From contig NZ_NUGT01000019.1 of assembly GCF_002574545.1 (NCBI RefSeq), positions 1 through 64,000 on the forward strand: DNA of 64,000 nucleotides, written 5' to 3'. The notes beneath the pieces are model-generated. The model was not told the origin of the DNA. It saw only the letters and a program-made list of their open reading frames with translations, and did no database searches. Shown here in pieces: positions 26,000-35,072 of the stretch (position 1 is the first letter of the stretch; every line of letters starts with the position of its first letter). This DNA is from Bacillus sp. AFS055030 (GTDB taxonomy: Bacteria > Bacillota > Bacilli > Bacillales > Bacillaceae_G). The position numbers were made by a program, and so were the translations under genes.

Positions 26000-26920
26000 A
26001 TGAGTTCAATTATTAATGTTGAAAATCTTAAAAAGAGATATGGAGATTTTTACGCTGTAAATGGCATTAGTTTTGAAGTTGAAAAAGGTGAAGTATTTGG
26101 ATTACTCGGTCCAAATGGAGCTGGTAAATCAACGACGATGGAAATGCTTGTAGGATTAAGAAAACCAGATGAAGGTACTGCTACTATTGCAGGGCATGTA
26201 ATTGGTAAAGACTCAAATAAAATCAAACAAGAAATCGGCATCCAACTCCAATCAACATCATTATTTGAGCTGTTAAAAGTAAAGGAAATCATTGAGATGT
26301 ATGCAAGCTTCTATCCAAGTCATATCCCAATACAACCATTAATCGATGAAATGCTTTTATCGGAAAAACAAAATAGTCTAGTAAAAAGTTTATCAGGAGG
26401 ACAAAAGCAGCGATTAGCGATTGCATTGGCACTAATTCATGATCCTCAAATCATATTTTTAGATGAGCCAACTACAGGACTTGATCCACAAGCTCGTAGA
26501 ACGTTGTGGGATATCATTTTAAAGCTAAAAGAACGAGGTAAAACAGTCGTATTATCCACTCACTACATGGATGAAGCTCATGTACTTGCTGATCGGATTG
26601 GTATTATGGATAAAGGTAAGTTAATTGCACTAGATACACCGAACAATTTAGTGAGTTCAATTTCTGCAGAGAGTGCGATTGAATTTAAAACAAAACTACC
26701 CGAGCAAGAAGAAAAGTTCGCACAATTAGACAGTGTAATGAATGTCGTGATTAATCATGATTTCGTAACATTGTATACTCATAACTTACAAGCTTCATTA
26801 ATAGCCCTACTTGAGTATACAAAAGAACAGAATATGGAAATTTCAGATTTATCGACACGAACCGCGACTCTAGAGGACGTATTTTTACATATGACTGGAA
26901 GGGGGTTACGTGAGGAATGA
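26000..26920 (+). CDS. ABC exporter ATP-binding protein
   Basis: 306 residues of the DrrA/CcmA class. Walker A GPNGAGKST (39-47), signature LSGGQKQRLAIA (around 132), Walker B IIFLDEPTTGLDP (around 153) and the H-loop LSTHYMDEAH. The C-terminal 80 residues are the extension common to drug or lipid exporters. The stop overlaps the permease start by 4 bp, so the two form one transporter. Substrate unknown; antibiotics or lipids are usual for the class. Confidence 0.93.
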   Translation: MSSIINVENLKKRYGDFYAVNGISFEVEKGEVFGLLGPNGAGKSTTMEMLVGLRKPDEGTATIAGHVIGKDSNKIKQEIGIQLQSTSLFELLKVKEIIEMYASFYPSHIPIQPLIDEMLLSEKQNSLVKSLSGGQKQRLAIALALIHDPQIIFLDEPTTGLDPQARRTLWDIILKLKERGKTVVLSTHYMDEAHVLADRIGIMDKGKLIALDTPNNLVSSISAESAIEFKTKLPEQEEKFAQLDSVMNVVINHDFVTLYTHNLQASLIALLEYTKEQNMEISDLSTRTATLEDVFLHMTGRGLREE

Positions 26921-28014
26921 AGGCTTATTATCAATTAACTTTAGCGCAACTCCGAATTTATGTACGTAATCGCCAGGCTTTAATTTGGACATTATTATTT
27001 CCATTTTTCTTTATGATTATTTTTGGATTAATGTTCAACGATGGGAATACAACTAGTTACTCAGTAAACCTAATTGATTATGATAACACTCAAGTAAGTA
27101 AACAAATTACAACTGTTTTAGAAAAACAAAAGTCACTTAAAATACATAAAAAGACAAATGAATTAAAGTCTAGGAAATTATTGTCTGATGGCAAAACAGA
27201 TTTTGTAATCATCATAAAAAAAGGGTTTCAAAATCAAGTGACATCTAAACAACAATCAGCTCCAGCGCAAATAAAGGTACTATATAATGAAAGTAATACG
27301 GGCCAGCTTCAAGGTGGAATAGCAACGATTACAGCATATGTTGATGCCGCTAGTAAACAAATGGCAGGGTATACACCTAAAGTCGTCACTGACTTTAAAG
27401 GAGTAGCTGGTATTACTCTTTCATATTTAGATTTTTTGGTACCTGGGATTATTGCAATGCAAATCATGAGTAATAATATGAATGGTGTTGCTGGCCAAAT
27501 TGCGTCTTGGAGGGAACGAGGAGTTTTAAGACGAATGCAAGGCACCACATTAAAAGCTTCGACATTTATTGCCGCGCAAATTACAGCAAGGCTTATATTG
27601 AATAGCTTACAAGCAATCTTAACAATTCTAATTGGTTATTTTGGATTCGACGTAAGTATTCGAGGATCATTCCTATTAGTGGTGTTGTTTGTAGTATTAG
27701 GTACATTAACATTTATGAGCATTGGATTTATTATAGCAAGTTTAGCAAAAAGTCCAGAAAGTGCTGGACCAATTGCAGGCTTTATTTCGTTCCCACTTAT
27801 GTTTTTAGGTGGAGTATTTTTCCCTGTAAATAATATGCCTGACTATTTACAACCGATTATAAAGACTATCCCAATTACACACTTATCAACTGCAATGCGT
27901 GACATCATGAATGTCGGAGCATCATTTGGGGATTTGCTTCCAGATTTCGGTTGGTTATGTGTCTGGATGGTCGTAAGCTTCTTAATCGCTGCACGTACTT
28001 TTAGATGGGAATAA
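26917..28014 (+). CDS. ABC-2 type permease
   Basis: 365 residues: one N-terminal membrane helix (about 20-40), an extracellular loop domain of about 130 residues, then five helices in the C-terminal half with the ABC-2 fold (LDFLVPGIIAMQIMSNNMNGVAG, and RERGVLRRMQGTTLKA as the coupling region). It pairs with the ATP-binding protein through a 4-bp ATGA overlap. Architecture is that of the YhaP/DrrB-type exporters. Confidence 0.92.
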   Translation: MKAYYQLTLAQLRIYVRNRQALIWTLLFPFFFMIIFGLMFNDGNTTSYSVNLIDYDNTQVSKQITTVLEKQKSLKIHKKTNELKSRKLLSDGKTDFVIIIKKGFQNQVTSKQQSAPAQIKVLYNESNTGQLQGGIATITAYVDAASKQMAGYTPKVVTDFKGVAGITLSYLDFLVPGIIAMQIMSNNMNGVAGQIASWRERGVLRRMQGTTLKASTFIAAQITARLILNSLQAILTILIGYFGFDVSIRGSFLLVVLFVVLGTLTFMSIGFIIASLAKSPESAGPIAGFISFPLMFLGGVFFPVNNMPDYLQPIIKTIPITHLSTAMRDIMNVGASFGDLLPDFGWLCVWMVVSFLIAARTFRWE

Positions 28015-28065
28015 GGGCATAAACTAGATTATGTAAGTAGATAAAACATAAAGTATTTAGTCAGA

Positions 28066-28101
28066 AAAGACTTTCGCTAATTTTGGCGGGAGTCTTTTTT
28101 C
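28066..28101 (+). terminator. Terminator of the ABC exporter operon
   Basis: AAGACT pairs with AGTCTT with an inner CGC/GCG, followed by six Ts; about 50 nt after the permease stop. Confidence 0.75.
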
Positions 28102-28204
28102 ATTTTACTTTTTCTTTACCTCAAATCATCTACTCTTGCCGTTAAGAATAGTTATGCATTATTTATTGCATACTATTTAAAAATTAAGATTAGGTGAGTT
28201 ATAG

Positions 28205-30352
28205 GTGAGTTCAATAATTGAAATCTATTTTCGTGATATAAAGCGCGTTGTAACAAATTGGGCTGCATTGATGATTATCGTTGGTTTAATTATTATGCCC
28301 TCAATGTATGCATGGTTTAATATAAAATCTTCTTGGGATCCGTACGGTAATACAAAGGGTTTAAAGATTGCAATAGTAAACGAGGATCGCGGTGCCACTG
28401 TCTTAAGCAATAAAATTAATATCGGAAACGAAGTCATCAATTCTTTAAAAGAAAATCCTTCATTAGGCTGGAGATTTACAAGTAAAAAAGTCGCATATGA
28501 AGGGGTTAAACAAGGAAAATATTACGCTAGTATATTAATTCCGAATGATTTTTCAAATAAAATTAGCACAGTATTAACAGATCATCCTCAAAAACCCGAA
28601 CTAGTTTATCAAGTTAATGAAAAGTTAAATATTGTTGCACCAAAATATACTGAAAAAGGTGCCACCGGTATTGCCAGTGAGATTACAAAGAAATTTGAAA
28701 AGACCGTTAGTAAGGAAGTATTGCAGGAGTTTAATAAAATAGGAATTGATTTACAAGCAAATTTACCTGAAATAAAAAAATTTGAGCAAATGGTTTTTAA
28801 GCTTGAAAAAGATTTACCGGAAATAAAGACAACTGTGAATACAGCCTTAAATGATTATAGAAAAGTACAAAACGTTATTCAAACTACAAAAAAAGACTTG
28901 GAACTGATTAATAAGATCATAGCGAATGGTGAAAAATTAACGGCTAGCTTAAGTGGTTTTTTTAATCAAATAAACAAAGTAATTCAAGATTCAACTCCAT
29001 TTATTAAAGAGACACTTAACCTACTCCAGAACCAGTCTGTAGTTATACAAAGTACATTATCACAAATACAGAATCAAACGGTTAGTCAAGACGAATCAAT
29101 GAGGCTATCAAATGAAATCGGAAAAATATTAGCAAATTCAAAAAATATGGTTACTTCTTTAAATCAAGTTCTTCAATCTTTTAATAGCTTAGGTACTACA
29201 GCAGATTTTAGTAGTAATATTAGTGTATTAAAAGATCTAGAAGCAGATTTCATGATGATTCAAAATGAGAATGCGCAATTAAAAGATGCAATACAAAGCG
29301 GAAACGGTTTACCGAATGATTTACTTCAAAAAATGAATGATAGCGTAGCAAGTATAAATAACAAAATAAATAGCTTAAACGGAAATTTTGATCAAGATCT
29401 AGCACCAAAAATAAGAGAAGCTTCAAGATTAGTGAATGAATCAGTAAAAAATACCGAGATTGTTTTAACTGATGCAAAAACGAGTATACCTACAATAAAA
29501 GGTGTACTTCAGGACACGTCAAATTTATTAGCAACGAAAAAGGGTGACATTCAGCAATTAGTAAATGAATTACCGATAATAGAAGCGAAAATAAAAAAAA
29601 TAGCAAATGAGATTAGAAAGGCAAAAGAAAAAGGAAGTATCGAGGATTTAATTAACTTTCTACGAACTGATATAGAAAAGGTAAGTGATTTTTATTCTAA
29701 CCCAATCGCTATCAAAAAGGAGCGAATGTTTCCAATACCGAATTATGGTACAGGATTGACCCCTTTTTATACAACATTGGCGTTATGGGTAGGAGCTTTA
29801 TTAATGGTATCATTACTAACTACTGAAGTTCATGAAGAAAAACCATATAAAAGTAGAGAAGTTTATTTTGGAAGACTATTGACCTTTATTACAATTGGGT
29901 TACTACAGACTTTAGTAGTGACTACTGGTAACTTCCTGATACTAGGTACTTATGCAGCAAGTAAAGGTTATTTTATCTTATTTGCACTATTGATTAGCAT
30001 TGTATTTACGTTTATTGTTTATACGCTTGTTTCCGTTTTCGGAAATATAGGCAAAGGGATCGGTATTATCTTTTTAGTACTCCAAATATCTGGAGCGGGA
30101 GGAGTTTATCCGATACAAGTAACTCCACCATTTTTCCAAAAAATTAACCCATTTCTACCTTTTACCTATGCATTGGGCATGTTGAGGGAGGCGACCGGAG
30201 GAATCGTTTGGGAAACCATTTATAAAGATGTTCCGATATTAGTTCTTTTTGTCATCTTTGCAATCATAGTGGGAGTTGTACTTAAAGCACCTATTAATAA
30301 AAGAGCAAGTAAAATCGTAGATCTTTCTAAGAAGAGTAGACTCATTCACTAA
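28205..30352 (+). CDS. YhgE/Pip-family membrane protein
   Basis: 715 residues. An N-terminal segment with one membrane helix (AALMIIVGLIIMPSMYAWFN) and the conserved SSWDPYGNTKGLKIAIVNEDRGA block is split here for length: SWDPYGNT and IAIVNEDRG. A long coiled-coil extracellular domain (about 170-500) follows, then five or six C-terminal helices of ABC-2 type. The family includes lactococcal Pip (phage receptor) and B. subtilis YhgE and is linked to export or type VII-related systems. It follows the ABC exporter with its own terminator between, so is probably separately expressed. Start GTG with AGGTGAGTTATAGGTG nearby. Confidence 0.88.
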   Translation: MSSIIEIYFRDIKRVVTNWAALMIIVGLIIMPSMYAWFNIKSSWDPYGNTKGLKIAIVNEDRGATVLSNKINIGNEVINSLKENPSLGWRFTSKKVAYEGVKQGKYYASILIPNDFSNKISTVLTDHPQKPELVYQVNEKLNIVAPKYTEKGATGIASEITKKFEKTVSKEVLQEFNKIGIDLQANLPEIKKFEQMVFKLEKDLPEIKTTVNTALNDYRKVQNVIQTTKKDLELINKIIANGEKLTASLSGFFNQINKVIQDSTPFIKETLNLLQNQSVVIQSTLSQIQNQTVSQDESMRLSNEIGKILANSKNMVTSLNQVLQSFNSLGTTADFSSNISVLKDLEADFMMIQNENAQLKDAIQSGNGLPNDLLQKMNDSVASINNKINSLNGNFDQDLAPKIREASRLVNESVKNTEIVLTDAKTSIPTIKGVLQDTSNLLATKKGDIQQLVNELPIIEAKIKKIANEIRKAKEKGSIEDLINFLRTDIEKVSDFYSNPIAIKKERMFPIPNYGTGLTPFYTTLALWVGALLMVSLLTTEVHEEKPYKSREVYFGRLLTFITIGLLQTLVVTTGNFLILGTYAASKGYFILFALLISIVFTFIVYTLVSVFGNIGKGIGIIFLVLQISGAGGVYPIQVTPPFFQKINPFLPFTYALGMLREATGGIVWETIYKDVPILVLFVIFAIIVGVVLKAPINKRASKIVDLSKKSRLIH

Positions 30353-30459
30353 TCGTCTGAAAAAAAATTCATATAAAAATCATTGAACTGTTTTGCCGAG
30401 TGCTATAACATAGATAAAAGTTATATCCTCATAGCTTTTAGGAGAAGTAGGTGTTTTGT

Positions 30460-31386
30460 ATGAAATTATCTGTTGTTGTATATTGTTATAATAATGGAGA
30501 AAATTTTGAGAGATTTCACGTTAGTTTATCTAATACAATTAAGTTACTTAAAGAAGATTATGAAATTATCTATATAAACGACGGAAGTGATGATGATACA
30601 CTACTTGCACTTCAAGTTGTTTCAAATCATAGCAGTCATTTGAAATATATCTCATTTACTCGCCGCTTTGGAAGAGAGGGAGCAATTTGTGCTGGACTTG
30701 AACATGCAAAGGGCGATGTAGTCATCTTAATGGATGGAAACTTTATACATCCACCGAATGTTATTTTAGAGATGATGGATGAATACAAAAAAGGGCATAA
30801 CCATGTAGTTGCATCGAAAAAAGTGGAGAATTCAGTTCTAAAAAAAGCGAAAAAAGGCATTTTAGAGAAGATCATTAAAAAATTTGTGGACCCTGATCTT
30901 TTGCAAAACGAATCAGACTTTCGTTTGTTAAGCAGAAAAGTAGTAAATGCTATTTTAAGCATGCCAGAATCAAACCGCTATTCTAAAGGTATTTTTAACT
31001 GGATTGGTTACAAAATAAAAACGATTGAGTATGAAATAACATCAAGAATCATAAACAAAGAATCAGAAGTAAAAAGACTGGATTCGATAAAAAGATCCAT
31101 TGAATATATACTGTGTTTTAATACAAGACCTTTGAGGTTGTTAACGAAAGTCGGATTATTATTAATTGGTATAAGTCTTATAATTTTTATTATGATGAGC
31201 TTTAAAGTTCTTTTAGTAGGGGTTAGAATTCCTGGTTTATATACGATATCTAATTTCATTATGTTATTTGGCGGAGTTCAAATCTTAATGATTGGTGTAT
31301 TAGGTGAATATATAGGTAAAATTTATTACGAAACAAAAAGAAGACCTCAGTACATTGTTGAGGCTTCAAGCTTTGATGAAAATTAA
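30460..31386 (+). CDS. Membrane-anchored GT2 glycosyltransferase, DPM1/GtrB-like
   Basis: 308 residues: GT-A domain (about 1-215) and two C-terminal membrane helices (about 225-250 and 262-290), the GtrB/YkoT layout for transferring sugar to undecaprenyl phosphate. YINDGSDDDT and RRFGREGAICAGLEHAKGD are intact. However, the usual DADLQDPP motif reads DGNFIHPP, so the second metal-binding Asp and the Gln are missing. Start: ATG at 30460 (AAGTAGGTG 6 nt upstream) is preferred, but GTG 30451 behind AGGAGA is equally possible. Confidence 0.8.
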   Translation: MKLSVVVYCYNNGENFERFHVSLSNTIKLLKEDYEIIYINDGSDDDTLLALQVVSNHSSHLKYISFTRRFGREGAICAGLEHAKGDVVILMDGNFIHPPNVILEMMDEYKKGHNHVVASKKVENSVLKKAKKGILEKIIKKFVDPDLLQNESDFRLLSRKVVNAILSMPESNRYSKGIFNWIGYKIKTIEYEITSRIINKESEVKRLDSIKRSIEYILCFNTRPLRLLTKVGLLLIGISLIIFIMMSFKVLLVGVRIPGLYTISNFIMLFGGVQILMIGVLGEYIGKIYYETKRRPQYIVEASSFDEN

Positions 31387-31407
31387 ATTTATGTATGATA
31401 AATTTGG

Positions 31408-31441
31408 AAATTCGACAAGAATCTTGTCGAATTTCTTTTTT
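31408..31441 (+). terminator. Terminator of the glycosyltransferase gene
   Basis: AAATTCGACAAG and CTTGTCGAATTT form a perfect 12-bp stem with a 3-nt loop, followed by CTTTTTT. Confidence 0.88.
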
Positions 31442-31494
31442 CGTTACATAATGTTGAAGGATAGAATAATATTTTATGAAAGCTTGGAGAATAT

Positions 31495-32478
31495 ATGGGG
31501 AATATTTATAAAGTTATTCCAGGGTTGGTTCTTTGCCTTATGATTGCACTTATTAGTGAACTACTTTCTTATATATTACCGGTTGGAGCAGCTACATTTT
31601 CGATATTAATCGGATTGATCATCGGTAATACAGTGCACTTAAAGTCTTATTTTGAAAGTGGTAGAAAGTTTGCCGAAAGTAAACTTTTAGAGATTTCAAT
31701 CTGTTTATTAGGGGCAACGATTAGTATTCAAATGATTAGCCATCTAGGGTTAAAAGGAATCCTATTAATCGTGACACAAATGTGTTTAGTCATCATTTTT
31801 ACGATTTGGTTAGGCGAAAAATTAGGTTTTGGTTTGAATTTTAGTTATTTAATGGCAAGTGGAAATGCAGTCTGTGGTTCTTCAGCAATTGGCGCAACAG
31901 CCCCGGCTATACAAGCCACTCAAGAAGAAAAGGGACTGGCTGTGACACTTGTAAATATGATGGGAACAGTCTTAATGTTTGTTCTGCCTTTAATAGCATC
32001 TGTATTATATCGTTTTGAAACACTGCCGACCTCTGCATTAATCGGCAGTACATTACAATCGGTGGGACAAGTAGTTGCTAGTGGTAGTTTAGTGAATGAT
32101 GAAGTAAAGAATTATGCAACTTTATTTAAATTGATTCGAGTAGTTTTTTTAGTTTTTGTAGTTTTTAGCTTATCTACTATAAAGAAAAGACACTTAGCAG
32201 AGGAATCGATTGAGAAATTAAGAACCAAATTTCCATGGTATGTAATTGGATTTGTCATCCTTTGTGTTTTTTATAGTTTAGGAGTGTTACCAAGTTGGAC
32301 TGAAAATATTTCAAATAAAACTAGTCACTTATTAGAAATTATTGCACTAGCTGCAATTGGTTTGAATGTAAATGTGAAAATGATTATTAAACAAGGGAAG
32401 TCGCTTTCACTTTATGCATTAAGCATTGTAGGTTTTCAAATCATCATTGCGGTTTTACTAATCCAAGTAATCTATTAA
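31495..32478 (+). CDS. YeiH-family putative sulfate exporter / permease
   Basis: 327 residues with about ten membrane helices. Family hallmarks: FSILIGLIIGNTVH, ESKLLEISICLLGATISIQ, and the central ASGNAVCGSSAIGATAPAIQ, split here as SGNAVCGSSAIGA and TAPAIQA. The family is annotated UPF0324. Transport of sulfate or sulfonate-derived anions is proposed for relatives but not certain. ATG with a weak AGGAA-type SD 8-10 nt upstream. Single gene before ung. Confidence 0.85.
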   Translation: MGNIYKVIPGLVLCLMIALISELLSYILPVGAATFSILIGLIIGNTVHLKSYFESGRKFAESKLLEISICLLGATISIQMISHLGLKGILLIVTQMCLVIIFTIWLGEKLGFGLNFSYLMASGNAVCGSSAIGATAPAIQATQEEKGLAVTLVNMMGTVLMFVLPLIASVLYRFETLPTSALIGSTLQSVGQVVASGSLVNDEVKNYATLFKLIRVVFLVFVVFSLSTIKKRHLAEESIEKLRTKFPWYVIGFVILCVFYSLGVLPSWTENISNKTSHLLEIIALAAIGLNVNVKMIIKQGKSLSLYALSIVGFQIIIAVLLIQVIY

Positions 32479-32554
32479 GAATCACAAACGACGACAATAA
32501 ACAACAAATCATGTCTATTTCTCGGGAAATTTCGTCAGGAAAGGTGGTATTTCA

Positions 32555-33223
32555 TTGCTTCAACTATCATCAAATTGGAGAGAAATATTAAAACCAGAGT
32601 TTGAAAAACCGTATTTTAAAGATTTATTGCAATTTCTTGAAAAAGAATACAAGGAACAAACGATATACCCTGCCAAAGAGCATTTATTTCAGGCTTTAAA
32701 CGAGTGTTCATATGAAGATTGCAAAGTAGTAATAATTGGACAAGATCCGTATCATCAGCCAGGCCAAGCGCATGGGTTAAGTTTTTCTGTATTACCGGGA
32801 GTAAAAATACCGCCTTCTTTAAGAAATATTTATAAGGAATTAAATAGCGATTTAGGGTTAGAAATACCAACGACCGGCTATTTAATTAACTGGGCTAAGC
32901 AGGGGATATTATTATTAAATACTGTGTTAACTGTTCGTGAAGGTGAACCAAATTCCCATAAAAATAAAGGATGGGAACTATTTACGAATACAATCTTATC
33001 TGAGTTAAATAAGCAGGAACGTCCGATTATTTTTGTTCTATGGGGTAAACATGCCCAAGCTAAAGAGGTATTGATTACGGGTAACCATCATGTAATATTA
33101 AAAGCACATCATCCAAGTCCATTATCAGCTAGTAGAGGATTCTTTGGAAGCAAACCATTTTCACAAATTAACCAAAAACTAGTGGAACTTCAATTAGATC
33201 CGATTGACTGGACAGTAGAGTAG
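32555..33223 (+). CDS. ung: Uracil-DNA glycosylase
   Basis: Removes uracil from DNA, starting base-excision repair. 222 residues, usual length. Motifs: GQDPYHQPGQAHGLSFSV with the water-activating Asp, and HHPSPLSASRGFFG with the catalytic His loop; LLLNTVLTVREGEPNSH for uracil recognition. Starts with TTG behind AGGAAAGGTGG, 8 nt spacing. First gene of the core ung-ywdI-ywdK region, though a HAD gene on the other strand lies between. Confidence 0.97.
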   Translation: MLQLSSNWREILKPEFEKPYFKDLLQFLEKEYKEQTIYPAKEHLFQALNECSYEDCKVVIIGQDPYHQPGQAHGLSFSVLPGVKIPPSLRNIYKELNSDLGLEIPTTGYLINWAKQGILLLNTVLTVREGEPNSHKNKGWELFTNTILSELNKQERPIIFVLWGKHAQAKEVLITGNHHVILKAHHPSPLSASRGFFGSKPFSQINQKLVELQLDPIDWTVE

Positions 33224-33240
33224 TCATATATATAGTTAGA

Positions 33241-33270
33241 AAAGGGTTGTCTTTTTTGGACAACCCTTTA
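33241..33270 (+). terminator. Hairpin after ung
   Basis: AAAGGGTTGTC pairs with GACAACCCTTT (11 bp, 7-nt loop), 18 nt after the stop. There is no clear T-run after it, so it may work weakly as a terminator or protect the 3' end. Confidence 0.6.
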
Positions 33271-33385
33271 AACTGCTCTTCAAACGCTCGCTTTCTTCGT
33301 TGCTTCACCTTCCTATGCGGTGATCATTACCGTCTAGGTAACTCCGCTCCTCACCAAGTGCTCCAAAAGCAGCCTGCAATCAGGT
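33271..33385. repeat. GC-richer intergenic block, possible dispersed repeat
   Basis: About 115 bp distinctly richer in G+C than its surroundings, with a CGGTgatcattACCG hairpin near 33316. The phrases GCTTCACCTTCC and GGTAACTCCGCTCC recall repeated intergenic blocks seen in other Bacillaceae. No second copy is in this window, so the repeat status is from recollection only. Confidence 0.35.
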
Positions 33386-33390
33386 ATTTA

Positions 33391-34203
33391 TTATTTAGAA
33401 CTCAATATAAACTCTTCAACAACTTTAGCGACACCATCTTCATTATTTGTAGCAGTGACGTAATCAGCTTGTTGCTTAATTTCTTCAGGAGCATTTCCCA
33501 TCGCAACGCCTAATCCCGCAAATTTGATCATCGGTAGGTCATTATATCCATCCCCTACAGCGATTACTTCGTCCTGTCGAATTCCTAAAATTTGAATTAA
33601 GTGATTTAGACTTTTACCTTTATCTACTTCGCTGTTCGTTAGCTCTAAAAAGAAAGGCTTCGAGCGCATGACACTAATTTTACCTTCAAGCTCCTTTTGG
33701 AGTATTTTTTCAACTTGTGCTAGTTTTTCTGGATCCTCTAACATTAACAACTTCACAACGTCATTTTGCACATGCTTGGTAAAGCTGCTTACTTCTTTAA
33801 TTGGCATACCTGTAAGCTGGCCTTCGATATCTGTATATTGATTTCCTTTTTCTGTAATAATATCATTTTCAACATATGTATGAACGAAAACATTATGTTT
33901 CTTACTAATCTCATAAAGTTCATGTGCTTGTTCTTTTGTTAGTGTACATTCATAAACATTATTTTTTGTTCGATAGTCAGTAATGATTCCTCCGTTAAAT
34001 GATAGGACATAGCTACCATAGTCATGCAGTAACAGTTCCTCAGCTAACTTATGCATTGCAAAAGTTGGTCTACCGGAAGCTAACACTACTTTTACACCCA
34101 TATCTTGAGATTTAAGTAAAGCTTCCTTTGTTCTTTGCGATATAACATGTTGATCCGTTAATAATGTGTCATCGATATCCAAAACAATCATTTTATAGTT
34201 CAA
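33391..34203 (-). CDS. Cof-type HAD phosphatase
   Basis: 270 residues. HAD motif I DIDDTLLTD (8-16) with nucleophile Asp, motif II LASGRP, the C2B cap between, motif III Lys in DKGKSLNHL and motif IV VGDGYNDLPMIKFAG. It is cytosolic and typical of the YxeH/YidA subgroup, which dephosphorylates sugar phosphates or flavin and pyridoxal phosphates; the true substrate is not clear. It interrupts the ung-ywdI order on the opposite strand. Confidence 0.9.
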   Translation of the reverse strand: MNYKMIVLDIDDTLLTDQHVISQRTKEALLKSQDMGVKVVLASGRPTFAMHKLAEELLLHDYGSYVLSFNGGIITDYRTKNNVYECTLTKEQAHELYEISKKHNVFVHTYVENDIITEKGNQYTDIEGQLTGMPIKEVSSFTKHVQNDVVKLLMLEDPEKLAQVEKILQKELEGKISVMRSKPFFLELTNSEVDKGKSLNHLIQILGIRQDEVIAVGDGYNDLPMIKFAGLGVAMGNAPEEIKQQADYVTATNNEDGVAKVVEEFILSSK

Positions 34204-34351
34204 ATTACATTACCTCCTAAAAATTAACTTTTTTAGTATACCACCGTTCCATTAAAATAGTTGCTAATTTGGTTCGTATTCGCTTTCAGAAAAAAGCCAT
34301 AGTATAATAGGATTTATTGGATTGTGTTAATAATGTTTGGTGGTGATTTAT

Positions 34352-34633
34352 CTGAATATCAGTGTAGAAAAAGTAATCCAGCAAATTGAAAATGAGTTAC
34401 ATAAGGCAAAAGTAAGTACGCAAAAACCAGGACAATTTCGAGAAAGAATTGCCAGCATTCGTTCTTTATGTGAGTTACTTCTTGAAGACGAGAGCAGCGG
34501 TGTAGAGGTTCAAAAAAATATAGTAACTAGTAGTATCGTTCAATCAATACCAAGTCAACCTATTATGTCTGGACCTTCAGTTATGCCTAAATTAGATGAC
34601 TCAGAACAAAGTGGATCATTATTAGATTTTTAA
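34352..34633 (+). CDS. YwdI family protein, probable CTG start
   Basis: A 98-codon open frame begins with TTG at 34337 but has no SD before it. In-frame CTG at 34352 follows GGTGGTGA with 5-nt spacing and gives MNISVEKVIQQIENEL, which looks like a family N terminus. This would be 93 residues: a helical first half, then a Ser/Pro-rich tail ending GSLLDF. B. subtilis ywdI lies in the same ung neighbourhood. The function is unknown. The start is uncertain; TTG 34337 remains possible. Confidence 0.72.
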   Translation: MNISVEKVIQQIENELHKAKVSTQKPGQFRERIASIRSLCELLLEDESSGVEVQKNIVTSSIVQSIPSQPIMSGPSVMPKLDDSEQSGSLLDF

Positions 34634-34652
34634 GATAAAGGGGGAGAGAAAA

Positions 34653-35018
34653 TTGAAACTATTTTTCTTATTAGGTAGTATTTTTGCATTTTTAGCGGTC
34701 GCATTAGGTGCATTTGGAGCACATGGACTTGAGGGGAAAATTTCCGAAAGATCACTTCAAATTTGGCAAAAGGCCGTTCAATATCAAATGTTCCAAACTG
34801 GTGGACTATTTATTATTGCATTTTTAATTGATAAATATGGTTCAACTACTCAATTAACGTGGGCGGGATGGTTATCTGTAATAGGAATCATCTTATTCTC
34901 AGGAAGCCTGTACATATTAAGTGTATCAGGAATTAAAATACTAGGTGCAATTACTCCATTAGGTGGTTTAGCATTTTTAGTAGCTTGGATATTAGTAGGG
35001 ATTTCAGTAATGAAATAA
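34653..35018 (+). CDS. ywdK: DUF423 membrane protein (YwdK)
   Basis: 121 residues, four membrane helices. Starts TTG with GGGGGAGAG upstream. The family motif AVALGAFGAHGLE near residue 20 and the closing PLGGLAFLVAWI are present. Widespread family without known function. It follows ywdI by 19 bp, so the two are likely cotranscribed. Confidence 0.9.
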   Translation: MKLFFLLGSIFAFLAVALGAFGAHGLEGKISERSLQIWQKAVQYQMFQTGGLFIIAFLIDKYGSTTQLTWAGWLSVIGIILFSGSLYILSVSGIKILGAITPLGGLAFLVAWILVGISVMK

Positions 35019-35072
35019 AAAAAGTGTTCAATAAAAGTGCAATTATTGCACTATATTGAACACTTTTTTTTA
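35019..35072. terminator. Bidirectional terminator between ywdK and gerQ
   Basis: AAAAAAAGTGTTCAATA pairs with TATTGAACACTTTTTTT around a second inner stem GTGCAA/TTGCAC. A/T runs on both strands allow use in both directions. Confidence 0.9.

Noticed and set aside
33247-33513. An 88-codon plus-strand frame over the block after ung
   Set aside because: It lies in the terminator and repeat-like block and antisense to the HAD gene, has no SD and no domain; a chance frame.
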